Shown piece by piece: positions 13,391 through 27,500 of a stretch of 64,000 bases of DNA. Where the stretch lies: the NCBI GenBank assembly GCA_037074765.1, contig JBAMDO010000574.1, forward strand, positions 558,001 through 622,000. The letters are read 5' to 3'. The DNA is from Mansonella perstans. Lineage: Eukaryota > Nematoda > Chromadorea > Rhabditida > Onchocercidae. The translations under genes and the position numbers were made by a program. The notes beneath the pieces were generated by a model. That model searched no databases, was not told where the DNA came from, and saw nothing but the letters and a program-made list of their open reading frames with translations. The stretch's first letter is position 1. The number at the start of each line of letters is the position of its first letter.

Positions 13391-15616
13391 TTAATTAGAG
13401 GATTCATTACTAGAATCACTGCAGTAATCAGCCAAGTTCTGAAGGGCAGATAATGATGGTGCTGGTGAAACGGGTTGTAGTTTTCTATCTTTTTCTTCAA
13501 ATTTTGTAAAATGTCTTGACGAATCTTCAGGAATGCCAGTTACGTCGTGAACTTCTGTCTTTACAGGCAATAGCTCATTTTTGTCCATTTCTTGTTTCTT
13601 GACAGCAACAATTTTTGATAAAAGTTCTTTTTGCGACGCTCTTTTGTGTGCCATCCTAATACCTTTTCCTGAAGTATCCGTTTGCAAATTCGCTATGTCA
13701 ACAGATGAACAACTCGGTTTTTGGTCTTCTTCCACTGGCTCGTGCTTTATTTCTCGTTTCATATGAATTAATAAATTCATATCTTCATTTTCCTCATCCA
13801 GTATTCGTTTAACAATTTTACCATCGTCCATCCTTCCGTATAATTTCTGGATAAATCTTTCATCTTCTTCTTCCTGTTGCCGCAATGCCTGAAAAAAAAT
13901 ATCTCGAAATATAACGAAGATAAAACGGTGATATTATTAGCAGTTTTAAAATAACTCCGTTAATAAATAAATTTAACTCGCCTCTGCTTGATTTTGGAAA
14001 TACTGATCTGGTCCAAACGTTTCATGACGACGACTTGTCTCTTGTAATTCCTCTAATTTACCTGAAAATTCATGTATATGTGGCTTATAACGGTAACGAC
14101 TAGAAGGACCTCCGCGATTTAGCATGCGCAATGTGGATTAAATACGGATGACATGATAAATCAACCAACAGAAAAAATGGAAATCTTGCGTAAATCAAGT
14201 TATTCAGTTTATTTATGATCAACAGCCGCCTGAAGTCGCTTGGAATGGTAGATTCATCCAGTATTTTAGGATGCGTATTGTAGATCTTCAGATTAAAATT
14301 TCACAGCGACAGATACGAAGCACTCATTTGAAAAAACAGTATCGACACAGTAGGGTTATGCAATGTTGCTATATCTCAAAAATGAGCCCATTCTATTACT
14401 ATACACACCAACCCTCAAATGTACAACTGCTAAATACCGCCATAACAGAAAATGTTTTATTAGAATAGCCATCACAGTAAGCATAATTCCCTTACAATCA
14501 TTTATACTAATTCATTTACTTACCTAGTGCTTCCATTTCGGCTCGACTCATTTTTGTTCTTTTCTCGAGCATTTTCATTGGGTCTTTCTTTTCTTCCTCC
14601 TCCTTCGTTTCTTTTGCTTTCTCCTTTTGCTGATACAGCTTGAAGGCCTCGAAAAGGCGAGTTGCTCCATGTTCTTGCTGATAGTCACAATTTTCCAAAT
14701 CCGTTTTAAATGTTATTTCAGCTAAACAGTTTGGACATCTGTAAAGTACAACATGCGATTTTAAAAGTCTGTGATCGAACATGCGATCACGGATTTTTAA
14801 AATTATAAACGAAACATGAAAGACTAAGCTGAAAATAAAGTGATCAAAAAAGACGAACCGGAAATAAAATCGAAAGATTTTCAGCCCCAAATAACTCTCA
14901 CCTTCTGCGGTCTCACGTCTCATGTTAAACTTTTTTCCCTGAAATTGAATCCTAAAAATGATAAGACTAATGATACAATCCTTATATTTTATTCTGTACT
15001 TTCTGTAATGCTCTATTTATTTGTATGCCCTTTGTCCATTAGTAGACTACAAAGTTTCACGCTAGCTCGCATTATAAAGCATTAAATCAAGATCAATTTA
15101 TATTTTCAATTCAACGTCATAAATATTATAGAAATTGATTACAAACAAAGATAAATTGAAATTAAGGCAAGCGTACCTTGTATATGTACTCATGGCAGGT
15201 ATCACATTGCATATTATAAGGTGCCATTACACGTTGTACAAACTGTCTGTTACGTTGTCCTTTAGCTCGTGGGATTTTCGATGGATCAAAGTCCGGTGGA
15301 TAATATTTCTGAAAGGTTTATTTCTCTGATTATAGAAAAGTTGAAAAGTTGCAGCGATGAATTGAACAAAGCTTTTATTATCAACTGAACCTCTGAAATT
15401 TGTAAAACTTTTCGTTTTTATGTATTATATAAAATTTAAACAGGCAATTTTGTATTAGATGCTATTAGTGATCATCATAATATAAAGATGAAGGAGCTGT
15501 TCGTGATACTATTAGTCTTTCAGGAAAGTCCTGAAATACAGTTCATTGTGCACTAAATTTGGAGATTGCAATAAAAAAAAACCAACCTGGAAAACTTTCC
15601 GCTCCGTACCAGTCAT
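13391..15616 (-). CDS. Splicing factor YJU2/CCDC94 (CWC16 family)
   Basis: Orthologue of yeast Yju2 and human CCDC94, a step-I factor of the activated spliceosome. Six exons, 5' to 3' on the minus strand: 15616-15587, 15308-15177, 14938-14859, 14738-14524, 14061-13982, 13888-13391; 344 residues. The N-terminus reads [20 protein letters not shown], then a Cys4 zinc site formed by CDTC (about residue 65) and CPNC (about 100), YIYKGKKFN, and LAEITFKTD with HGATR. A charged helical stretch and a low-complexity acidic/serine tail ([12 protein letters not shown]) follow, as in other CWC16 proteins. Frame continuity forces the intron after exon 5 to use a GC donor (GCGAGT); the overlapping GT site gives a stop. 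An acceptor-like ATTCCAG lies about 20 bases before the ATG and may be a trans-splice or 5' UTR junction. Confidence 0.93.
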
Positions 15617-18600
15617 ATTTAATTACTCCTCAACACACCTGGAATCAAAACAGAACTGCAGAAGTACGCCTCGACCTCAACAATACCAAGACGGTCTGTT
15701 GAATAGAGAAACCCTCTAGCTGAGATGAACTTTTTCATAAGGTAGTTTTCCAGTGATCCCGCGTTTCCGCGTTACATGATCGATATATCTAAGAATAGAG
15801 ATCTTCAAGTAAAATTGGTGTCGAATTCAATTTTGAATGTCGATATTGAACAACTGTACCTGAATATAACAAAGGAGAAACTAGAAAATAGAATTCCCTT
15901 AAAAGATAAAAAAGTCCTGAGAATGCACCGGAAAATTTAACAAATTAACAAACAACAATGAAACAATTTGGAAGTTGTAGTACATTTATCAATTAAAACA
16001 AATTTAAATTCTGGTAAGTCTCGAACTGATATAACTCGGAATAACCTCACTCATAAAGCTTCTTATCACAGAAATTGATGATACTGATACGTAGATAGCT
16101 GAACTGATGCTCATCATGTCCCGTAAGTTCGAACAAATCTAATTGAACCCAAGCAGCTGATTTGTAAAAAGTTAATGAAAAAAAAAAACTCGAGAACTAG
16201 TAACTTACATTATGCCAAGACAATATTTGAAAAGATTTTGAGCCAACTGATTGCTTTGCAATCATTTTGAATCTTTTACTTTTGAATACTTCAGAAAACT
16301 TCTGAATAGCCAAGGCTTCCAGATTAAACAGAGAGGTGAGAATAGCAGGATAACCTTACAAGATGACCTCTTACTACATTTACATTTGTGCATTTGTGCA
16401 TCTCTAAATTTGTGCTAAAACTGCTTGCTTGACAGCAATGATTATCAGCAATAACTTTTAGAGAAAATATTTATCAATTCAACAATCGTCCAACTTTTGC
16501 AGCACTGTTGGAAAAATATATAAATTTCAATTTATTATTTAATGTTTCTATCCATGAATAAATTCTTGTATCATTCAGCTCAGTTTATGAAGAAGTCTTC
16601 ATCGTTTGTTAATATCTTCATTATCATCTTCACCGTTTGTTATAACAATTCATAAATTTTAAGATGAACTTTGTAAGAAAGTTTATTCATGGATTAAGTC
16701 ATTTAGTTTTGATAATTAAATTGTGACATAAAACAAAGTTAATATAAAATTCCATTACTTAGCAGCTCTTTATTTGCAACTACCGATTTAATTATTAATT
16801 GTGAAATTCTGTATGAATACCTACTATTCCGCATGAATGAGGAATGAGAAAAATTTGAGAAGAAAAGGGAAAATCTGATTAAATCATTCACTTTTGATAA
16901 TTATGCAAATTCTATTCAACTTACGTACAACTCTTCCAATTAATGAAATATTGAAATTGAAAAGAGTAGAAAATTTCAAGCTTGCACAAATCTAATCATC
17001 ATTTTGTTTCTCAACATGGGCTTTGCTGGAAAAAGTAATTAAGAAAATTACTTCTGTCTAACAAGTTCCGTTAAATATTTTTTTAGTCCAAAAAATACAA
17101 ATTTTAAAAAACATATGCGCAATTTAATTGTTATTAATATGAGAAATATAAAGCATTCAAACTTTGCATAATATGCAAATATGTTTGAAACATTGTCAAT
17201 AAATAATAAAATCTAGCAATATGGTTGCATTCGTTTCATACTCGAAATATAGTGTTTGTAGAGGGGAAATTGGGAAGGAATCAATTTGTTATCAAATAAC
17301 TCACAGGAATAGACATTACGATCAAATTGTATTATTGCCGTGGCAATCAACGAATCATTTCTCTTTTTCATTGGATAATTTCTTTCAGTTTGGTTTCATT
17401 GCTCAATTTTTTCCTGCAATAATTTTATTTGCAATAGAAAATCTTTCTTCTGTCCGTTAATTTCTTTTAAAATTTCTCGTATTGATCTTATAAAGGTGTT
17501 ACTCTCATTTTATAAAACTAGCAGACAAGGGATTTTTATTGCGTTGGCCTGAATAAAATTCATCCTAGTTGGTTGATTTCATATTCATCCAAATGAATGA
17601 ATATTGTTGGAAGCAATATTTTGTTTACCAGTTGCTATCCGATACGAGCGATAACTTTATTTTAAATTATTTATTGAATCTGAGGTGTAAGAATGAGTTG
17701 CATTACCTTTATATTGGTTTTTAATTCTTGCATTACTCTCCATTCATGCTTCTGTCCTTTATTTGCATTATTAGTATATCCTGTATTTCCACTCACTAAA
17801 TGACAGCTTCATAATTATCGAGATGATATTCGCATGGGTTGGCACATGAAAGTATTGAAAATTTCTACATCTTTTAAATTATTTTATGAACTATCTTGTC
17901 ATAATCAGAAAATATCATACTCAAAGACAGTTTAGAAAAACTACAGCTAATTAAAGTGCGACCAAGGCAAATGATGTAATCTAGCTGTCTATCGAAATAA
18001 GCGGAAATTAATCTCAGAAATGATATTTTCCTGATATGCAGAATTGTGCTACTAATATTTTTCTGTCTTAATTACCAAATATTCATAAGATCATTTCTAT
18101 CATTGAAATCTTTACCATTTGACATTGATAAATTGCAAATTTAATTGCTCAAATAAATTGGGAATCATTTTGATGGAATTGAAACTTCGAATAATCTAAA
18201 CTTCCAGAGAATCTTTATCTGAGTGACAGGAATGTTGTACCGTACGTTTTTATTTTTAATATTATAATCATTTTTTTTTTTCTTTTTTTTTTTACTGCAT
18301 TAAAGATTTCGAAGTTTATGATGACTATACGAATTAAAAATCTCTGATTTATGTTAAAGCGTTCTTTTAACAAACAAATGATGGAGTGATTCATAGAGAA
18401 GAAAATTATCGTTCCCAAAATTGTAGAATACACTATGCTTAGCGACCACTCCTCTCTAAAATCATCTTTTCTTCTTAATTGCTTTTTTCAATTTCATACA
18501 GTGATGACGCAGAGTATACTTTTTCAATGAATGCTTAAATTAGTAATAGCTATGGAAAGAGAAAATATGATTGAATGAAATTTTATAATGAAATATATTT

Positions 18601-19913
18601 TACGATCATTGTTATTCATTATCAAAACAAATTTATTTCCTTATTTTTTATAATTACACTGACCATTCGCTTTTTTTTTTTCCTTTTATTTGCTCAGATG
18701 TATAAATAGGCATAAAAGTGATGATAATATATGAATTCGATTTTGTGATAGCATATCCATAGCATATCTTTACACTGGAAGAATTTCATTCTCAATACAG
18801 ATCTTATCCAATATTTCACAGTCATTCAATTTCTACATTTTGACAACTGCTTAGTAATTTAAATATTTTCGTTAGTTGTAAAGAGAGCAAAAATTGGAAG
18901 CAATTGTTGCAATTATTTTAAATGAAAGAGTAACAATATGAAAAACAAAGTAAAGATTACTTAGGTCAGTAGTTATTTATTTAGAAGATAAAAATAGAAA
19001 GCTTAACTGTAATATTTAAAATATTTAGCAATCATTTTCTTAAATAATTGTTAAATTAGAAAAGATTCTCTATATAGAACATTGTAACATTGCTTTAATT
19101 GTTTTTTTTTATAACATCCGTAGGTCTTTGCGATAATTTTCAAAATTAATGCAATTTAATGGTACAAATTTAAAGCGTTCTGCAAAGCTTATAAGAGCGC
19201 CATGAAGTTGTTGTTGTCTTGATAAGCTAATCCTGATAATTCGCTCTTTCTTCTTTGCTTATAAAAGTTTTGTCCACATTTAGAAACAGGCTCATTATTA
19301 CATCGTTTATTGTATAATTCATCTACAATGCGTCCATTTGGGATGATAATTTCACTTAGGAGCCGTATTTTTAGAGAGAAATGTTTTTTGGTGCGTTTTT
19401 TTTTTCAAAATAAAAGATTTTTGATGAGATTTTATCGATAAAAAAATGAAAATGAAATTAGTGTTGTTTGATATTTGATGTTTGATGTGATTCAAGAATT
19501 AAGTAATATCGATTATTAATTAATATCACGAAATACTAAAGGTAATTAGATGAATTAATAATAGAATGAAGGGATAGAGAAGTTGTTAAATATAACAGGT
19601 TGTTACAGTTTCCCACTGAATGATCGATTAAGTAGTTGATAATTGTTACTTCAGACTGAATGAAACTTATTCAAATTGAATGGGAAGAATGGAAAGGTTG
19701 AAGAAAGGAAGAAAATGATAGCTATGGTCAATGATAATAGCTATGGTCCATCAGTCAGTGAAGTTATCGGCCAGTCAGCCACTCTTGATTTCTGGCAACT
19801 TTTTTTTATTTAATTGAAATTCCTATTCCGAGTGGAAAAAGCCAGTACTGCAACCGATAAGATTATAGTTACATAGGGACATATGAATGTTGTATTGTAA
19901 TTATTCTTTACAT

Positions 19914-20006
19914 GTTCTTAATTAGATTATTGTTTAATGTTCTTAATTAGATTTTCTTAATTAGACTATTATTTACATATTCTTAATTGGATTCTCAATT
20001 AGATCC
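19914..20006. repeat. Degenerate TTCTTAATTAGAT repeats
   Basis: Four copies of TTCTTAATTRGA-type words, at about 19915, 19940, 19954 and 19980, unevenly spaced. Non-coding, AT-rich. Confidence 0.65.
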
Positions 20007-20345
20007 TTATGATATCAGCAAAAACTATACTGAATAACAAACTTTGAATGCTCAAAAATAAGCTTTTTTGTTTACATAATATTTAAAAAATATGATAAGA
20101 TGTATAGATAAGTTCAATCGTCATTGAATGCTTCTTATATTTCACATAACATATCAGTTCATTTTTTTCGAACATCAATTGAAATGTTTTAGCTCATATT
20201 ATTATAGCCGATATGGTTGAAATGTCCTAGGAAACTGCATCTTTCAGTCTCTATTAGTTAGGATAATTGATAAGCAAGGAATTGAGTAGTATCCATTTAC
20301 TGTAAAGTTTTTCCAATTATAAAACAAACATAGACGAGACAGTGA

Positions 20346-20425
20346 AGCTAACAATTTTTTGAAGCCAACAACAATTTTTAAAGCCAACAACCAACAACAA
20401 ATGAAGCCAACAAACTAACAATTTG
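20346..20425. repeat. AAGCCAACAA-type short repeat cluster
   Basis: Repeated AAGCCAACAAC/CAACAA words within 80 bases: GAAGCCAACA near 20361 and 20403, AAGCCAACAA near 20381. Confidence 0.65.
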
Positions 20426-21054
20426 TACTTAAAGGGGGTTGGATAGTTGATAATAAGCATAATTCGATAGTGATAAGGAATAAGCTGCATATCGTTACAT
20501 ACATTTCTAACCATTACACTATTGAAACCTTCAGTGATTTAATTATATTTTTTTGAATGATATTTTCATTGAATACGCAAAAAGTAACCATTTTATAGTA
20601 CTACGGGACCCGTGTAACATTGTTAACATCATTATTGTCAAAAGTCACGATAATGTCTTTTTTATAGATACACAAAGTTTATGGGCAATCCTTGATACAT
20701 TATTGTTATTAATTAGGGATTGATAGGGATCATCTGATATTATTATCAAGATAAGAAGTTTATATTTTATATTTTCAAAGTGCTCATTTAGATATATTTT
20801 TCTTCGAAGTTTAACTTATTCTCTCTTTCCATTCTTATTTTTGTTTTAAAGGAATTTCAATTGTTGAATTATTTAGAATTTATCTGTCATTATGGTTAGA
20901 AGATAAAAAAATGTATTTCTCTTTTTGTACTACTTCTATAGGGATTTGACCTTTCAAACAGTGGTGAATATAATGAATTCCAGAGAAACGATCCAGCTCA
21001 ACGTGATTGGGCCGGGTAGGGACAGGTGGTGGATTTCGTTGTTGCAAGATAGCA

Positions 21055-24000
21055 ATGAACATTAACGCAGAACTAAAACATGCTATCCATGTAGCTTCCT
21101 TTTTCTGTTGGCTAGTATTATTCGAAGTTATATGTGGTACCATACCTTTTTTCTCACAAACTCGAAGCAGATATATCTCAACTGCATCGCTTATTGACAG
21201 GTTTGCTTCAAAACATTTATGTTTTTGTTAAGGTGGCAGAGCAAGAGAACATTATTTTTGGAATTTTCAATGCTTAATTTTGTTTATACATTGAGTCTTT
21301 AACTTTGGTGAATAATCGGCAAAAATGCTGGAAGTTTTTGAAATTGTAGAAATTTTTTACAATGCGACGAATTTTTTTCTAGTCATTTAAATGTCTATCT
21401 TTTTTTGCGTTAGTTTTTTCACTTTTCTCACGGCTTTTTTTGATGCTTTTTTTTCCTGCAATCCATCATATGGAAAAAATCCTTTACATCTCATACGATG
21501 CAACTTTTTGTAAGAAGATTAAATTGTGTTTTATGATCTACACTTGAACTGTTTATGTTTGAATATTTAGGTACGGGTATTTTGGTACAATCATTCTTTA
21601 TGTCATACGTGTTGCATCGCTATTAGTTTTACCTCAATGCATATTTAATATGCTTGGTTTGGTGCTATTCAATGGGTTTCGAGAAAAGGTCAGATTAAAG
21701 GCTGCACCGTTGTTAGCTCCACTTGTTTGTTTCCGAGTAGTAACACGTGGTGATTACCCGGAACTTGTAAAGGTATTATTTATTTTGCAAGAATTTTTTT
21801 TTTTTTTGAATGATTTATTGTTATTCATTATGCTTGATTTTGATACTTTAATCAATAATTTCATCTTTTAATGTTCTAAGAATTGCAGCAGAATGTGAAT
21901 TACAACATGATAAAGTGTCGGGAAGTCGGAATGGAAAATTTTTTCTTTGAAGTAGTTACGGATAAAGCGATTTGCTTACCGGGTAAACCTCATCTTCGAG
22001 AAGTTATTGTTCCAAGTGCTTATAGGTATATTTTTTGAAGTTCTGATGAGGGGACTTAGGTAATAACTGCAGGCACTGTTAAATTGAGGATAGTTAAAAT
22101 AATGCTTTGTCTTATTTTCTCTTTTTCTTTTATAATTTATCTTTGTTAGGACAAAAAGTGGAGCTCAGTTCAAGTCACGAGCCTTGCAGTATTGTTTGGA
22201 AGACGGTGTAAACATCCTTCAGGATGATGACTGGATTGTACATCTTGATGAAGAAACTTTATTAACGAATAATTCGGTTCAATTTTAGTTTACTATTTTA
22301 TTTTCGCCATTTTCGTTCCCTTAAGCTCCTTCATAAACTTAATTATTATCAACTAAACAATTATTTTTTTCTTATTTATTAACAAGAAATGCCTTGTCAT
22401 TCTGAATCGTCTGATTTTATAAGTCTACTGAATTCATGGGAACTTTCCAGTGATCTAATGCAAGACATATGATGACACGATCATATCTCTAATATCGTCA
22501 CGATTTCTTAAAAATGGCAATTTTTAGAAGTTCTTAAATTGTTTCATTGAATCCTAACTTCGTTATACAGTGATTCTCTTTGTGGATTAAAAATGAAATC
22601 TTTATTTCACTAATTTAACTAGGTTTAGATTTGTGGCATATTAAACTTTTGTGAAGATGGAAAACATCAGTTTGGTCAAGGAGTAATTACTTATGCTAGT
22701 GGTGATATAGTTAATTGGATAACAACTTTGTCAGATTCGTTCCGGTGTGTTTTCATTCTTTTATTATTTTAAAAATGATTGGCTTTTTATTCAGTCGGCA
22801 TTCGAGATATGAAAAATTTTGCTTAATTTGATTACAGCGTGGCAGATGATATGGGAAAACTGCGCTTTCAATTCAGATTCTTTCACAAACCACTTTTCGG
22901 TTGGAAAGGTTCATTCGTCGTCACTAAGGTAAAGCATTCAAATGTCTAATGCTTGTTTTCATGGGCAAAGCATCAGTCATTATAAGTGAGACATTATCTT
23001 TTTTTACCACAATTTTTGTCAATACGAAAATCACTCGTGCCTTTAGCTTTATACTATGTCTTCTTAATTAACTCTAGGTTGGAGCTGAACGTAGGGTATC
23101 ATTTGATCATGGTCGTGAAGGTTCAATAGCCGAAGATTGCTTTTTCAGTATGATTGCATTCAGAGATGGATATACATTTGATTTTATTGAAGGTATGCAA
23201 TGTAATCTCTTTTGTTTTTAAGTAGTTCGGTTTCATCTTTTAGTCTTTTTAGTTATCGGAGTAGCATCACAGGTTCTATCAGAATACGTTGATCAGTGGT
23301 TTTATCAAAATGTATCAGCTTTTGGTTTTTTTATCATTTTCTTTTCATTTTCTTGATGCACAGTTTGTTATTCAGGCGAAATGCTTGAAAAAAGTCCCTT
23401 TACTTTTTGGGACTTCTTACAACAACGAAAGCGATGGCTCCAAGGTATTTTTTTGACCGTACATGCTAAACAAATCCCAGCGAAAAATAAAGTAAGTGTT
23501 CTTTTTTGACTTGTTAAGATTCTGTTACTTTTAAATATATATATATTTGAAATAAGCTTGCAATTTTAAGCAGTTTGAGAGCTTCTAGAAGCCAGCAGTT
23601 GTGGCCGAAATGACTCTGCTCAGTTATTAATTGTCGTTAAATCAAATGGCAAACAGCAGAAATGGTTATAGATTAAGAGATTCTGTTAACTCTTGAAGTT
23701 AATATACGTTACTTGCAGATATTATTAGGACTGTCTTTCTACGCATGGGCATCAATGCCAGTAACTACTATGCAAATGTATCTCTTTCATGCATTCCCAC
23801 TTCCATCGTGTTTTATATTTGATTTCTCGGTTGCATTTGTTGCAGCCGTCAATCTCTACATGTATATATACGGTGTGCTGAAGAGTTTTTCTCACAAATA
23901 TAGGTTTGTTCATCATTTTTCCGCGTGAAGTCATGATTCGGAAGCTTCTTGAATATTTAGCAATGCCATAGCGCATTTCCACTTTGGTACTACAGATTTT

Positions 24001-24544
24001 TAGTAGCGAAATCACATTCCGCGCAAAGTTCATAAGAAATTAATATTTCTCATTTCGTATTTGTGTATGTTTGTCTACTAAAGTATTACAGCGTTTTTAG
24101 CTTCGAGCCAATAACATTTTTATTCTAAATCCATATTTGATTTTAAACTAAGCAAATTTCTTCAAAAATAATCAAGATTGAAATGTGGAAGGTTTTAGAA
24201 TAATAGGATTTTCCTTTTGAAGAACTCGGGTATTTCTAGCAATCAATTTCGAATGAGTCGTTTACAATATATAATTCAAATTTTTAATTTGTAATTCGCA
24301 TGTTTTGGAGCTGACAGAAGAGTTTTTAGTTTTTGTGGAACACATATCAATGAAAATATTTCTAAAATTTCAAAAAAATTGCAGGCATAGTCCAGTACGA
24401 CTGTGCTTGTATATGGTTGGTGCATTATTAACGATACCATTTAATGTATGCATAGAGAATATAGCAGTAATATGGGGAATGCTTGGAAACAAGAATGGTT
24501 TCTATGTTGTAAAGAAGGATGAAAGAATGATTTCTGTGCTATGA
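21055..24544 (+). CDS. bre-3: Beta-1,4-mannosyltransferase BRE-3/egghead
   Basis: GT2-family enzyme that transfers mannose to glucosylceramide, making the core of arthro-series glycolipids; in C. elegans its loss gives resistance to Bt crystal toxin. Ten exons: 21055-21200, 21571-21772, 21889-22025, 22150-22276, 22629-22744, 22838-22928, 23078-23192, 23376-23491, 23719-23903, 24385-24544; 464 residues, close to Drosophila Egh (457). Two N-terminal membrane segments (about 10-30 and 55-80), then the GT2 domain: YRTKSGAQFKSRALQYCLED, DDDWIVHLDEET (metal-binding aspartates), GKLRFQFRFFHKPLFGWKGS, SIAEDCFFSM (catalytic ED) and the QQRKRWLQG (Q/RxxRW) motif, followed by C-terminal membrane segments and FYVVKKDE. 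The ATG was chosen at MNINAELKHA; upstream in-frame sequence has no ATG. The donor after 22276 (GTTCAA) is weak but required by alignment and frame. Confidence 0.95.
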
Positions 24545-27500
24545 AGAAGATACTGCGCAGTCGTTTTGCTGATGGTTAGAGCAAGAGAGTGTATAATTTT
24601 ACGCACTATCTGCTATTCTTATTCTTACTACTAGCAATAATTCAAGTTTAGAAAACTATGAAAAAAACAACGAAACCTGAAATTCTACGTTTTTTTTTTT
24701 TTTTTTTTCCAATCTGCATATTCTCACTGCATTATTGTTAATTTGCTATTGCATGTTTTTCTTTCGGCAATTAGGCATTGCGATTACATAATTGTATAAC
24801 TATTTAGGATATCTAAGTTTTGAAGTTTAAAACTAGAGCATATCAAAATTTCAACAAAAAATATTTAAAATTTTAGAAATGGAAAAATTAATGTGTAGAA
24901 AACTTCTAGGAATCTGAAAATTAATTTAAAACTGAACTAAAACTCATTAATTTTGTTATGAAATTGTTATTTGAAAGAGAAGGTAATTTCATTTGCTGTT
25001 TGTGATGAATATTGCATAATTATTTGCATTTAATATAAAACGCTTATAAAGCTACTACATTAGAGTTCTTATATTCTTTTCTTCAATCTTACTTTTAGTC
25101 TTATTTATATATCCATTTGTGATCGGATGAACTTGGTAGAGAAATATTGAGCAGCACAGTTGTGAAGTATGAAGGAGAGAATGTAAGAAGAATATGTCGC
25201 AGATGTGAAATTTTTGCATATATAATGCGAATCTGCATTCGTAGAGTCACAATAACGATTCATTTAAATTTTTTAGGGAAAGGGAGTATTTAATTTTGAA
25301 AATTAGACGGAAATTCATCATAGATTGGAAAGGATACATATGGTCCGAATGTGGGATTAAAATACCACATGTTTTTGCTAATAAAAAAAAATAAGTGGGA
25401 CATTTGTTAGAAATGTTTTTATTGAATTTTATTTGTGCCTGCAGCTCAAGTAAAGATATGTGACTTACTGTGTGATCTCAAAAAAAATTATATTTTTCAT
25501 TCTTCGTTTCTTGCCTTCGAATGATTTACATGTCTCTGTAATCTTTCGTCAATGCATTTTTTAATTGCTCGTAAGTTATATCCCACAGTTTCTTCAAATC
25601 ATTTTAATGAAGTTTTTTGTATGTATCTTTAAGATTCAGTAGATTTTGAAATATTTTACAAGTCCATAACCTTTTTATTTTTGCAAACTAAAAAATTTTA
25701 TGAATTTAGAAGACTGTATTGTATGGTAATTAACCAGAATTGACTAATTGATATGATACTTTTAATGTTTATGTTGTATATTATAATTAGAATTGTTTTC
25801 ATGTCAGTGGGTATAAACGGGTGTTAGCTGGTAATATTTAAAGGGATGAATCGCACAGTATTGCTTTTATAGTGTTCTAGCAAATTGAGATTTCTCATTC
25901 ATAAGCTGTCATGAAAATTACTTTGATATTTTTATATGTTTAGCCTTTCTTAATCGACTTCAATAGCTAATGAACCAATGAGGACCTGGGATATTTTACG
26001 ACTGCGCTGTTAAAACTCATTTTTCTCAATTAATTGTGCTATCCAGTTCATATTGCGGAAATATTGGTAGAAGTCTTGGGTTTTTAAGATTTAAATCGTG
26101 ATTTATTGGGTGAAGAGTGGATTATATCTTGTCGTAGAATGTAGTTTAATTTTTGAGTTATTACGTATAGTCAAGTTGTTAGTTTAATAAGGGTGTGACA
26201 TCTCAATCCAAACTTACAGCTTAATTCAGAGATTCCTAGTAATGTTTTCTTACATTTTCATTTTCTTTTTGAGTAAAAATCTGATTATAAGAGATTGTAG
26301 TATATGCAATTTTCGCCGCTCACTTGTTCGTTTTGGACAAGAACTTCACTTTTTGCCCCACTATGGGTTCTAAAATTTGATTCTTCTATAGCGTTTAATT
26401 TTGTATGCTGCCGTGTTTTTATGCCATTCTAATTTGATAAGTTCTTCATATTGTTTGCTTTATTCATTCAGTTGAACATCAGTCCAGTTTCGATTGATGG
26501 ACTTACGTTAATCATGATTGATAACGGTCAATTCTTTATCAGCGTGGAATGGATTTTGAAATCAAATTCTTAAATTCTTAAAAATCTTAAATTCAGAATC
26601 TTTTTATTGTCGTCATAAGGAATTATCTGAGAAGACAATTAACCATATATGATTTCATGATAGATATTAATAGCGCTATATCGTATTTAGTTTTTTGATT
26701 TGTTGTATTGAACAATAATTGAAATGATATTACGAAAACTTACAGTATGCTTTCATTTTTTTTTTGTATAACGTTCTGAAATTAAATTATTTACGCTTTA
26801 CTGATATTTATGAATATATCTTTGTATCTTGCTACTGTTCCTATCAAAAAGCGCCTTATTTCTCTTTGCAAATTTATCTATGGTCTTATGTCTTGGGGTT
26901 AGTCCACAAAATAAGACAAAAAAAAATCATGATTTACCTGATGCTTTTGTATTAATATTTATTTTTTCTATCAGCGTATTATAATAGCGGCATAGTTGCG
27001 CTCTTTAAATCTTTTTTTTTCAAGCACTTTCTCTTCACTTGCTGTAGTTTATATAAATTTTATAGAATAAAAATATTTTACATGCTCTTACTACATCCTT
27101 TTCATTGCAAAAATGGATTTTATCACAGCTTACTAATAGACATTATCAATTATTTGTTGTTGAAGATGTAACAGTTATGCATTTTTAACCTTCCAAAACT
27201 TCCTTTTTTCATAACTTATAAATATTATCAAACAATTTTCAAGAAAATATCAATAAATAACATGGACGATGCTGCATAGGCTTGATAGCATGAAAAGTTA
27301 ACGAAATATGCAGTTTAATAGGCAACCTTATCACACAAATACGCTTATTAGCCAAAAGAACAAAGTCTTCAAAATATATCCAATTTTCTTTAATGACACA
27401 ATTTTGCTAACATCGATATGTTCAAGGTTCAAAACACAACGAAGTTCAAAAATAGATACAGGATGATTCAACGATATAAAAAAAAAAAAAAATGTAGTAA

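Larger units (their letters stand above)
15617..21054. other. Large intergenic region between divergent yju2 and bre-3
   Basis: About 5.4 kb, AT-rich, with only isolated short frames (for example 17221-17460) that lack splice context or similarity. Holds both 5' regions. Low-complexity blocks at about 18270-18295 (T runs), 19914-20006 and 20346-20425. No tRNA, rRNA or transposase-like sequence seen. Confidence 0.5.

Noticed and set aside
17221..17460. 79-codon plus-strand frame in the yju2/bre-3 spacer
   Set aside because: No domain, no splice context, and composition like the surrounding AT-rich DNA.
23752..24033. Minus-strand frame over the bre-3 exon at 23719-23903
   Set aside because: Shadow of the real exon on the other strand.
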